DNA of 64,000 bases from BAIKAL-G1 sp943369525 (GTDB lineage: Bacteria > Cyanobacteriota > Cyanobacteriia > PCC-6307 > Cyanobiaceae), in the NCBI GenBank assembly GCA_943369525.1, contig CALRNL020000005.1:127584-191583 (forward strand), read 5' to 3'. Made by a program: the position numbers and the translations under genes. Under the pieces are notes generated by a model. It had not been told where the DNA came from. It searched no databases and saw only the letters and a list, made by a program, of their open reading frames with translations. Shown here piece by piece: positions 51,451-58,991 of the stretch (positions within the stretch are counted from its first letter, which is position 1; each line of letters begins with the position of its first letter).

Positions 51451-53082
51451 TCAGGCCGCCAACAGCTGCTCCTCGGAGCGGGCCGGCAGCCGCTGCTGGG
51501 CCGCCGCGATCAGGCCCCGGAACAGGGGATGGGGCCGGCCGGGGCGCGAGAGGAATTCGGGGTGGAACTGGCAGGCGGTGAAGAAGGGATGGCCCTTGAG
51601 CTCAATCAGTTCCACCAGCCGGCCATCGGGGGAGGTGCCACTGATCTCATAGCCCGCCTCCACAAAGGCGGTGCGGTAGGCGTTGTTGAACTCATAGCGG
51701 TGGCGGTGGCGTTCGTAGACCACCTCCGCGCCATAGAGCTCCTGGCCCAGGGTGCCGGCCGTTAGGCGGCAGGGGTAAACCCCCAGGCGCATGGTGCCGC
51801 CCAGGTCGACCACATCCTGTTGCTCGGGCAAGAGGTTGATCACCGGATGGGGGGTGTGGGGATCGAGCTCAGCGCTAGTGGCCCCCACCAGGCCGGCCTG
51901 GTTGAGGGCCCACTCGATCACGGCGCACTGCATGCCCAGGCACAGGCCCAGGAAGGGCACCTGCTGCTCCCGGGCCCAGCGGATCGCCGCCACCTTGCCA
52001 TCCACACCCCGGTTACCAAAGCCGCCCGGCACCACCACCGCATCCATGCCCTGGAGCAGGCCCTCCGCCCCCTGGCTTTCGATCTGTTCGGCGCTCACCC
52101 AATGCAGATCGAGGCAGGCATCCCGGTCGATGCAGGCATGGCGCAGGGCTTCCACCACCGAGAGGTAGGCGTCATTGAGTTGCACGTACTTGCCGACCAG
52201 GGCCACCTTCACGGCCGGGCCTGGGTTGCGCAGCTTGTGCACCAGGTCGGCCCAGCGGGCCATGTCGCTATCCCGGTCATCGAGGCCCAATACCTCGAGC
52301 ACCTGGCGGCTAAGGCCTTCGCGTTCCATGGCGATCGGCACCGCATAGATGCTGTCGGCATCGAGGGCCTGGATCACGGCCTTGGTGGCCACGCCGCAGA
52401 AGCCGCCGATCTTGGCCTTGAGGTCTTCGTTGATCGGCCGATCACTGCGGCACACCAGCACATCGGGCTGGATGCCAATCGAGCGCAATTCCTTAACCGA
52501 GTGCTGGGTGGGTTTGGTCTTGAGTTCGCCCGAGGTGCCGATAAAGGGCAGCAGGGTCACATGCACATAGGCCAGGTCGTTGCGGCCGACGTCGCCGCGG
52601 AATTCGCGAATCGCCTCGAGAAAGGGCAAGGATTCAATGTCACCGACCGTGCCACCGATCTCCGTGATCACCACATCGGCGCCGCTGTTGGCGGCCACCC
52701 GCTTGATGCGTTCGCGGATTTCACCGGTGATATGGGGGATCACCTGAACGGTGCCGCCGTTGTAATCGCCGCGCCGTTCCTTGTTGATCACCGATTGGTA
52801 GATCGACCCCGTGGTCACGCTGTTGAGGCGCGACATGGCCGTGTCGGTGAAGCGCTCGTAGTGGCCCAGGTCGAGATCGGTCTCGGCGCCGTCCTCGGTA
52901 ACGAACACCTCGCCGTGTTGATAGGGGCTCATCGTGCCCGGATCAACGTTGAGGTAAGGGTCGAGCTTGAGGATCGACACGCTGTAACCGCGGGACTTCA
53001 GCAACCGTCCCAGGCTTGCCGCCACGATCCCCTTGCCGATGCTGGACACCACGCCACCGGTCACGAAGACAAATTTGGCCAT
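51451..53082 (-). CDS. pyrG: CTP synthase PyrG
   Basis: PyrG makes CTP from UTP, ATP and glutamine. At 543 residues it is full length. The synthetase domain starts AKFVFVTGGVVSSIGKGI and includes LDPYLNVDPGTMSPYQHGEVFV; the glutaminase domain has the catalytic Cys in FLGLCLGMQCAVIE and the final H-P-E in CQFHPEFLSRP. It heads a likely pyrG-queE-queC-pabB-pabC operon; most junctions are tight or overlapping. A strong hairpin and the dps 3' end lie upstream of it. Confidence 0.98.
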   Translation of the reverse strand: MAKFVFVTGGVVSSIGKGIVAASLGRLLKSRGYSVSILKLDPYLNVDPGTMSPYQHGEVFVTEDGAETDLDLGHYERFTDTAMSRLNSVTTGSIYQSVINKERRGDYNGGTVQVIPHITGEIRERIKRVAANSGADVVITEIGGTVGDIESLPFLEAIREFRGDVGRNDLAYVHVTLLPFIGTSGELKTKPTQHSVKELRSIGIQPDVLVCRSDRPINEDLKAKIGGFCGVATKAVIQALDADSIYAVPIAMEREGLSRQVLEVLGLDDRDSDMARWADLVHKLRNPGPAVKVALVGKYVQLNDAYLSVVEALRHACIDRDACLDLHWVSAEQIESQGAEGLLQGMDAVVVPGGFGNRGVDGKVAAIRWAREQQVPFLGLCLGMQCAVIEWALNQAGLVGATSAELDPHTPHPVINLLPEQQDVVDLGGTMRLGVYPCRLTAGTLGQELYGAEVVYERHRHRYEFNNAYRTAFVEAGYEISGTSPDGRLVELIELKGHPFFTACQFHPEFLSRPGRPHPLFRGLIAAAQQRLPARSEEQLLAA

Positions 53083-53168
53083 GGCACCTCGGGCGAAGCC
53101 CCAATTTATCGGTTCATGACAAAGGCCCGGCAGCCCGGGCCAGGACCCCTGGGCCAGGCCAGCCGAGC

Positions 53169-53193
53169 CCGGGCCCCTGGATCAGGGGCCCGG
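53169..53193 (-). terminator. Strong 11-bp hairpin downstream of dps
   Basis: CCGGGCCCCTG and CAGGGGCCCGG are perfect complements around a 3-base loop. It begins about 18 bases past the dps stop on the reverse strand and about 90 bases before the pyrG start. There is no T-run, so it may work as a terminator with a factor or as an mRNA end. Confidence 0.5.
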
Positions 53194-53210
53194 CCGAGCC
53201 AAGCGGGGCT

Positions 53211-53714
53211 TCAGCCCTCCAGGATGCTGCGCAGCATCCAGGCGGTCTTTTCGTGGATCTGCAGGCGCTGGGTGAGCAGGTCAGCGCTGGGCTGGTCGCC
53301 ATACTCATCGGCTAGGGCGAAGACGGCCCGGGCGGTGCGCGCCACGGCCTCATGGCCGAGCACCAGCTCCCGCACCATCTCGGTGGCAGCGGGGATGCCC
53401 TGGGTTTCGCTGATCGATGCCAATTTGGCAAAATTGGCACCGCCAAAGGGGGCGGGACAGCCGAGCGAGCGGATCCGCTCCGCAATGCCATCGAGGGCAT
53501 CCCAGAGTTCGTTGTATTGCCCCTCAAACATCAGGTGCAAGGTGTTGAACATCGGCCCGGTCACGTTCCAGTGGAAGCCGTGGGTCTTGCCGTAGAGCAC
53601 GAAGGTGTCAGACAGCAGGCTCCCCAACCCTTCAGCAATCTTGAGACGCTGGTCCTCGGGCAGGCCAATATCAATCGGTTGGGCGCTGCTGGAGAGCGGA
53701 GCGGCGGCGGTCAT
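53211..53714 (-). CDS. dps: Dps-family ferritin-like DNA-protection protein
   Basis: The 167-residue protein has the Dps/ferritin fold: YGKTHGFHWNVTGPMFNTLHLMFEGQYNELWDALDGIAERI near residues 40-80, which carries the ferroxidase-site His and Asp/Glu positions, and a final helix with QIHEKTAWMLRS. Dps oxidises iron and protects DNA during starvation or oxidative stress, as a dodecamer. It stands alone between pyrG and aspS, with a strong hairpin after it. The 192-base gap upstream, to aspS, holds nothing that I recognise. Confidence 0.93.
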   Translation of the reverse strand: MTAAAPLSSSAQPIDIGLPEDQRLKIAEGLGSLLSDTFVLYGKTHGFHWNVTGPMFNTLHLMFEGQYNELWDALDGIAERIRSLGCPAPFGGANFAKLASISETQGIPAATEMVRELVLGHEAVARTARAVFALADEYGDQPSADLLTQRLQIHEKTAWMLRSILEG

Positions 53715-53906
53715 GGGGAAGAAAGCGCAATGGACGGCCCCCTAGGGGCGACAGCTGCGTTCTAGCCCAAGCCCAAGCAGGCCGTCAGTCGCGCCCGCGG
53801 CCAGGGAAAGGGCCATGGGCGCCAGGGGAGCGGCGCCACCAGTGACCAGGGCCCTGGGGCAAAGGGAACAACCCCAGATTGCGCTTCGCTTCGGACGGAC
53901 GAGCCC

Positions 53907-55739
53907 TTAATCCTCTTCCGTCCAGGTGCTAGCCACATGCAGCTCCTCGAGCTGCTTCGGGCTCACATCCGCCGGCGCCTGGGTCATCAGGCAGCGGGCC
54001 TGCTGGGTTTTGGGGAAGGCGATCGTGTCGCGGATCGATTCCTCGCCAGCCAGCAGCATCACCATGCGATCGAGGCCGAAGGCCAGGCCGCCGTGGGGCG
54101 GGGCCCCCATGTCGAGGGCCTCCATCAGGAAGCCGAACTGGCGGTTGGCCTCCTCCAGGGGCAGGCCGATCGTTTCCAACACCTGGCGCTGCAGGGCCGA
54201 ATCGTGGATGCGCAGGGAGCCGCCGCCCAGCTCCAGGCCATTGAGCACCAGGTCGTAGGCCTGGGCCCGGGCCCCAGGCAGGGTGGCGGCCCACTGGGCC
54301 GGATCGTCGCCCAGGTCGCCGGTGTGGGGGGCGCAGAAGGGGTGGTGCAACGCTTCGAGGCGGTTTTCACCGGCGTTGAACTCGAACATCGGGAAATCAA
54401 CCACCCAGAGGAAGTTCCAGGCGGCGTTGGCGCCATCGGCGGCCACCAGGCCCAGCTCCTTGGCCAGGAACTGGCGCACGCGATCGAGGGCCTTGTTCAC
54501 CGTGGCCGTGTCACCGGCCCCAAAGAGCAGCAGGGTGCCGGGCACGGCGCCGGTGCGCTCGAGCAGCTCGGCCTTGGCCTCGGCAGAGAGGTTGTCCTTG
54601 ATGGCGCCGATCGTGTCGATCTCGCCGCCCTCGCGCACGCGGATGAAGGCCAGGCCGCCGGCGCCGGCTGCCTGGGCCTGGGAAAACACATCACCACCGG
54701 GCTTGATGCGCACGTTGCTGAGGGCCTCATTGCCGCCGGGCACGGCGATGCACTTCACCGAACCCCCGGCCGCCACGGCGCCGGAGAACACCTTGAAGCC
54801 CATGCCGGCCACCAGGTCGCTCACGTTCACCAGCTCCATGCCGTAGCGGGTGTCGGGCCGGTCGGTGCCGTAGCGGTCCATGGCCCCGTGCCAGGTGAGG
54901 CGGGGGAAGGGCTGGGGCAGCTCGATGCCCTTCACGGCCTTCCAGATCGCACAGATGAGTTGTTCGTTGAGGGCCAGGATCTGCTCCTGGTCCATGAAGC
55001 TCATCTCCATGTCCAGCTGGGTGAACTCCGGCTGGCGATCGGCGCGCAGGTCTTCGTCGCGGAAGCAGCGGGCCACCTGGTAGTAGCGCTCTAGGCCGCC
55101 CACCATCAGCAGCTGCTTAAACAGCTGGGGCGACTGGGGTAGGGCAAACCATTCACCGCCACAGACCCGCGACGGCACCAGGTAATCGCGGGCACCTTCC
55201 GGGGTGGAGCGGGTCAGCACCGGCGTTTCCACCTCGATGAAGCCCTGGTCTTCGAGGAAGCGGCGGGCGGTTTGGATCGTGAGGTGGCGCAGGCGCAGGT
55301 TGCCGTTCATGCGCTCGCGGCGCAGGTCCAGGTAGCGGTGGCGCAGGCGCAGCTCCTCGCGGGTGTGCTCCTCGTCGTGCACCGACACCGGGAAGGGCAA
55401 GGTGCCCTTCACCGCATTGAGCACGGTGATGGCACTGGCCAGCACCTCGATCTGGCCAGTGGCCAGGCGCTCGTTGATCGATTCGGCCGGCCGGGCCCGC
55501 ACCCGGCCGCTCACCTGCAGCACGGTTTCGCTGCGCAGGTGTTCAGCCACGGCGAAGGCTTCGGCGCCCAGATCCGGATCCACCGTGATCTGCACGGTGC
55601 CGCTGCGGTCACGAAGGTCGATAAAGATCACGCCGCCATGGTCCCGGCGCCGGTCCACCCAGCCGCACAAGCTCACGTCCTGTCCGATGACGTCCTGAGC
55701 CAGATCACTGCGCAGATCGCCGCACCCGTGGCTGCGCAT
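53907..55739 (-). CDS. aspS: Aspartate-tRNA ligase AspS
   Basis: AspS charges tRNA-Asp (and possibly tRNA-Asn in organisms with a non-discriminating enzyme). The 610-residue protein has the N-terminal OB fold (VSLCGWVDRRRDHGGVIFIDLRDR), class II motif 2 around FRDEDLRADRQPEFTQLDMEMS, the bacterial GAD insertion domain and motif 3 GLAFGLDRMVML. I chose the ATG at 55739 (MRSHGCG), which matches the family start; an ATG at 55757 adds six residues. It follows gcvT on the same strand after 98 bases. Confidence 0.97.
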   Translation of the reverse strand: MRSHGCGDLRSDLAQDVIGQDVSLCGWVDRRRDHGGVIFIDLRDRSGTVQITVDPDLGAEAFAVAEHLRSETVLQVSGRVRARPAESINERLATGQIEVLASAITVLNAVKGTLPFPVSVHDEEHTREELRLRHRYLDLRRERMNGNLRLRHLTIQTARRFLEDQGFIEVETPVLTRSTPEGARDYLVPSRVCGGEWFALPQSPQLFKQLLMVGGLERYYQVARCFRDEDLRADRQPEFTQLDMEMSFMDQEQILALNEQLICAIWKAVKGIELPQPFPRLTWHGAMDRYGTDRPDTRYGMELVNVSDLVAGMGFKVFSGAVAAGGSVKCIAVPGGNEALSNVRIKPGGDVFSQAQAAGAGGLAFIRVREGGEIDTIGAIKDNLSAEAKAELLERTGAVPGTLLLFGAGDTATVNKALDRVRQFLAKELGLVAADGANAAWNFLWVVDFPMFEFNAGENRLEALHHPFCAPHTGDLGDDPAQWAATLPGARAQAYDLVLNGLELGGGSLRIHDSALQRQVLETIGLPLEEANRQFGFLMEALDMGAPPHGGLAFGLDRMVMLLAGEESIRDTIAFPKTQQARCLMTQAPADVSPKQLEELHVASTWTEED

Positions 55740-55837
55740 GGCGGAACCCGAAATCAATTGGCGAGTTTCCCATGGCGAGCGGGCCGGGGTGCCGGCGCTG
55801 GCAGATTCGGCCCCAATCGAACCAGCCCCGGGCGGCC

Positions 55838-57052
55838 TCAGGGGCGCCGATAGAAGGGCCGTTTGACCACCACGGCCGGCGCCGCCTTGCCGCGGATCTC
55901 CACCGCCAGTTCGCTGCCGAGCTTGGCGACCTCGCTGGGCACATAGGCCAGGGCAATCGCCTCCCCCAGGGTGGGGGACCAGCTGCCGCTGGTCACCACG
56001 CCCACCGTCTGGCCCTGGTGCAGCACCGGATAGCCGTGGCGGGCAATGGCCCGGCCCTGGAGCTTCAGGCCCACCAGCTTGCGTGCCACCCCCTCGGCGC
56101 TCTGGCGCTCCAGCACCTCGCGGCCGATGAAGGGCTTGGCCATCTCCAAGTGCACCAGCCAGCCCAGGCCCGCCTCCAGGGGGGTGGTGGTGGCATCAAG
56201 TTCGTTGCCATAGAGGGGCATGGCCGCCTCCAGCCGCAGGCTGTCGCGGGCGCCCAGGCCGCAGGGCACCACGCCGTCGTCGAGGAGTTGCTGCCAGAGG
56301 GCCAGGCCGGCTTCGCGGCCCAGCAGCAGTTCAAAGCCGTCTTCGCCGGTGTAACCGGTGCGGCCCACGAACAAGTCGGCCCCAGCGGCGGCCCCCATGG
56401 CCGAGCCCGCCAAGTGCAACTGGCGATGGCCAAAGCGGGGCAAGCCGGCCAGGGAAACGCCGGCCAAGGCTTCCAGCCGGGGCACCGCCTCGGGCCCCTG
56501 TAGGGCGAGCAGCACGCCATCGCCCTTGGCATCAGAGACGCGGATACCCCAGGGCTCCAGCTGGCTGCGGATCCAGGCCGTGTCGGCCTCGGCGCAGGCC
56601 GCATTGATCACCAGCAGCAGCCCGTCGGTTTCGACGCCAGGGGCCGAGTCGTTAGCCACCCGGCCCTGGTCGTACACGATCAGGTCATCGCGGATGCCGC
56701 CCGCGTCGTTCAGCAACACCGTGTAGCAGGCCTCACCGGGGCCGATGCGGAACAGGTCGCTGGGCACCAGGGCCTGGAGGGCATCCTTGGCGCCATCACC
56801 CCGCAGGCGCAGCACCCCCATGTGGGAGATATCAAACAGGCCGCAGCTGCTGCGCACCGCCTGGTGCTCCGCCACCAGACCGCTGAACTGCACCGCCATC
56901 TCCCAGCCGGCGAAGGGCACCACGCGTCCACCCGCCGCCTGGGCCGCCGCGAAAAGGGCCGTGCGCCGCAGGGCAGGGGCACCACCAGGGTGCTGGTCCG
57001 AAGGGCTGGCGGAGGCCCCAAGCGACGGTTCAGCCAGCGGAACGTCGGCCAT
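55838..57052 (-). CDS. gcvT: Glycine cleavage system T protein (aminomethyltransferase) GcvT
   Basis: GcvT transfers the methylene group of glycine to tetrahydrofolate in the glycine cleavage system, which in cyanobacteria also serves photorespiration. The 404-residue product has the start of the family domain at VPFAGWEMAVQFSG near residue 45, SCGLFDISHMGVLRL, and the tetrahydrofolate-binding region GRTGYTGEDGFELL. A Pro/Ala/Ser-rich N-terminal tail of about 25 residues precedes it. The upstream region lacks the conserved sequence I would expect of a glycine riboswitch. Confidence 0.96.
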   Translation of the reverse strand: MADVPLAEPSLGASASPSDQHPGGAPALRRTALFAAAQAAGGRVVPFAGWEMAVQFSGLVAEHQAVRSSCGLFDISHMGVLRLRGDGAKDALQALVPSDLFRIGPGEACYTVLLNDAGGIRDDLIVYDQGRVANDSAPGVETDGLLLVINAACAEADTAWIRSQLEPWGIRVSDAKGDGVLLALQGPEAVPRLEALAGVSLAGLPRFGHRQLHLAGSAMGAAAGADLFVGRTGYTGEDGFELLLGREAGLALWQQLLDDGVVPCGLGARDSLRLEAAMPLYGNELDATTTPLEAGLGWLVHLEMAKPFIGREVLERQSAEGVARKLVGLKLQGRAIARHGYPVLHQGQTVGVVTSGSWSPTLGEAIALAYVPSEVAKLGSELAVEIRGKAAPAVVVKRPFYRRP

Positions 57053-57233
57053 GGCAGCACTGCCGCTCAGAACGAATGAATCCTATGGAGCCCCCTTGCC
57101 AAGGCGACCGACCCGGAACCGGGTGCAGGGGGACGCCAAGGACCCGATCGAGAAGAGATTCCGAACCTTGGCACGGCCAGGTTGGTTTCCAACGGATCCG
57201 TGCCTAGTTTGGGCGGCCCCGATCAAGCCCTGG

Positions 57234-57464
57234 ATGGGTCATCGCCCCAGCTGCCGCAGTTGCCGCCACTGCACCCCTGCCGCCGGGGTGGAGATGGGCT
57301 GGTGCCAGCTGCGCCGACTGGCGATCCACCCCGAGCTGGCCGGTGAGGTCTGGTGTCACCACTGGGTGGCAACCGCAGGGCGCCTGCCCCTGGTCGCTGG
57401 AAACGAACCAGACGAACGCGGCCGCAGGGATCACCAGCTTGCCCTGGCCGAATTTCTGACCTAA
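57234..57464 (+). CDS. Small Cys-rich hypothetical protein
   Basis: The 76-residue product starts MGHRPSCRSCRHCTP and contains WCQLRRLAIHPELAGEVWCHHW, giving a C-x2-C-x2-C cluster and later WC pairs, a layout typical of small zinc-binding proteins. I do not recognise a named family with confidence. It lies in the gap upstream of gcvT and of the cyclic-nucleotide-domain gene, on the forward strand; the start is uncertain because the same frame is open much further upstream, opposite gcvT. Confidence 0.5.
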   Translation: MGHRPSCRSCRHCTPAAGVEMGWCQLRRLAIHPELAGEVWCHHWVATAGRLPLVAGNEPDERGRRDHQLALAEFLT

Positions 57465-57574
57465 GCCACCCGGCAATGGGCCGACCCAATCGGGTGGGTT
57501 GTTACACCAACTACCAAACGTCCCGGTCAAGGCCCACAGATGTATCGCAGCTGCTAGGGCTGGGACCGCAGAGG

Positions 57575-57583
57575 TGTGATAAT
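57575..57583 (+). promoter_or_regulatory. Extended -10-like element upstream of the cyclic-nucleotide-domain gene
   Basis: TGT-GATAAT (57575-57583) is an extended -10 with five of six matches to TATAAT in the hexamer. No clear -35 is visible. A start near 57590 would fit the TTG or GTG starts proposed for the next gene. Confidence 0.35.
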
Positions 57584-57616
57584 GGGCTGAATAAATCGAT
57601 ACACGGGGTTGGGTGG

Positions 57617-58015
57617 TTGTCCATAGCGCTGTGCCTGCCAGGGCCGGTTGAGCTAATTGCAGCCCAAGTGGACTGCGAACGGCTGGCCTATCCCACAGGG
57701 GCCGAAATTTTTGCCAGCGGCCAACAGGCCGCCGCGATCTTTGCCGTGCAGCAGGGGCTGGTGGAGCTGATCGATGGCGGCGGCAACCGGCTCTCCTACC
57801 GCCCTGGCGAAGTGTTCAGCTACCAAGACATCGCCTGGCGCGAAGGCCGCTACCGCAATGACGCCGTGGCCCGCACCCCGGTGCAGCTCGTTAAATTGAG
57901 CCGGCTGCAGTTTCTTAACCTGCTCCACAACCACCCCACCCTGGCGGTGATGCTGATCTCCCAGCAACATGAGCGGATGCGGGAGCAACGCAACAGTGGC
58001 ACAATTTGCTACTAA
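57617..58015 (+). CDS. Stand-alone cyclic-nucleotide-binding-domain protein
   Basis: The protein, 132 residues from TTG at 57617 or 115 from GTG at 57668, has one Crp-type cNMP-binding beta barrel (YPTGAEIFASGQQAAAIFAVQQGLVELI, then YRPGEVFSYQDIA) and a final helix (LAVMLISQQHERM), but no helix-turn-helix follows before the stop. It therefore looks like a sensor domain without its DNA-binding part, either a single-domain regulator or a truncated Crp-like gene. No ATG fits; both starts are guesses. It lies downstream of the Cys-rich small gene and upstream of a long gene-poor region. Confidence 0.6.
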   Translation: MSIALCLPGPVELIAAQVDCERLAYPTGAEIFASGQQAAAIFAVQQGLVELIDGGGNRLSYRPGEVFSYQDIAWREGRYRNDAVARTPVQLVKLSRLQFLNLLHNHPTLAVMLISQQHERMREQRNSGTICY

Positions 58016-58826
58016 AATATTAACTAGCAATTCTACCAAATAGGGCCAACCTCCCCAAAGAAACCTACACAACAACAGGGGCAAGCGCTGGCGTTTCCCA
58101 CAAAATGCCAATGACATCCTCAATCAGCATTGATGGTCGTCAGCAAAGCAAAGCGTAGTTGAGATAATCCTCCTGACTCCCTAAAACTGGAGCAGCGGCG
58201 CCCTCCGACCATGGTGCAACGAAGCATCTATCTCAAGTTAGTACGCGGAAATGGCGGCTTTTTGGCGGTAACGCGATCTCTTCGAACATCCCAAGGCCAG
58301 TCGCAGTCTGGCCTCAAGGCCGGGCCTAGGAGTGGAGCCATGGATCCCATGCAGCATGTCCAGCAGCCAAACCAGACGAACTTGCGTGCTAGCAAAATCA
58401 GGAATCAGCAAGCCCACGAGAATCACCAGTACCAGCCCAGGGCCCCACGCCAAGTCGAAATAGCTGGCATGCATAAGCAGCCAGCCGGGGAATAGGGCCG
58501 ACCACACTTTGAGATGGTTAATCGGCTGTTGATACAACAATCATCCTCACCACCGATCAAGCCAAAGGCCGCAATCCCATTCCTGCCGTCACAACCCCTG
58601 GCCATTGGCAGGCCATCAGCTTCAGCCCCAAAGATTAGCAACCATTTGCGGAGCTTTAGCCTGATCAACCGACGACAACACAAGAAAGAACAAAAAATTA
58701 GGCCGTCAGAACCATCGATGCAAACAGCACTAGTCAGGGACTGCACCCCATACCAGTGCCTTGGCTAGGCCTACCCCAAAAAATGGGATGGCCCAGGGCA
58801 GCCAAGGCCTGATTTTGCGGGCCATT

Positions 58827-58845
58827 AATTGCTCTGGTAGCAATT
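58827..58845. promoter_or_regulatory. 7-bp inverted repeat upstream of the giant phosphatase gene
   Basis: AATTGCT and AGCAATT pair around a 5-base loop, about 150 bases upstream of the start codon. It may be an operator or part of the promoter; I see no other sign. Confidence 0.35.
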
Positions 58846-58888
58846 CCTAAGGCCGATTGAAAGTGTCCCAGAATACGTCAACAGGCTA

Positions 58889-58921
58889 GACCCATGCCAT
58901 CAATGGGTCGCCCAGGCGACC
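58889..58921. promoter_or_regulatory. Two overlapping, mutually exclusive hairpins before the giant phosphatase gene
   Basis: GACCCAT and ATGGGTC (58889-58909) pair around seven bases, and GGTCGCC and GGCGACC (58906-58921) pair around two. They share the bases GGTC (58906-58909), so both cannot form in one RNA. This is the layout of a simple switch or a pair of overlapping operators. It ends about 70 bases before the start codon. Confidence 0.4.
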
Positions 58922-58991
58922 TGATAAAGAAACCTTAAACAACGACCAATCTCCATCCCCTATCAAGGGAGCATCAAGACATGGGCCCCCT

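Larger units (their letters stand above)
58016..58991. other. Gene-poor, AT-richer intergenic region
   Basis: This 976-base stretch has no gene I can support. A reverse frame near 58238-58540 (100 codons) is hydrophobic (VLVILVGLLIPDFAS) and may be a decayed membrane-protein fragment, and another reverse frame overlaps it near 58423-58746 in a different phase, but neither shows a family. Three inverted repeats lie near its right end. There is a single CTTAAAC half-site near 58932 but no tandem Pho box. Confidence 0.5.

Noticed and set aside
53920..55094. Long forward frames opposite aspS
   Set aside because: They are antisense to a full-length AspS and match nothing.
57053..57233. Glycine riboswitch before gcvT
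   Set aside because: Such riboswitches occur before gcvT in other bacteria, but I could not find the conserved core sequence or paired stems on the reverse strand.
58920..58960. Pho box before the phosphatase
   Set aside because: Only one CTTAAAC-like half-site is present, without the tandem repeats of a Pho box.
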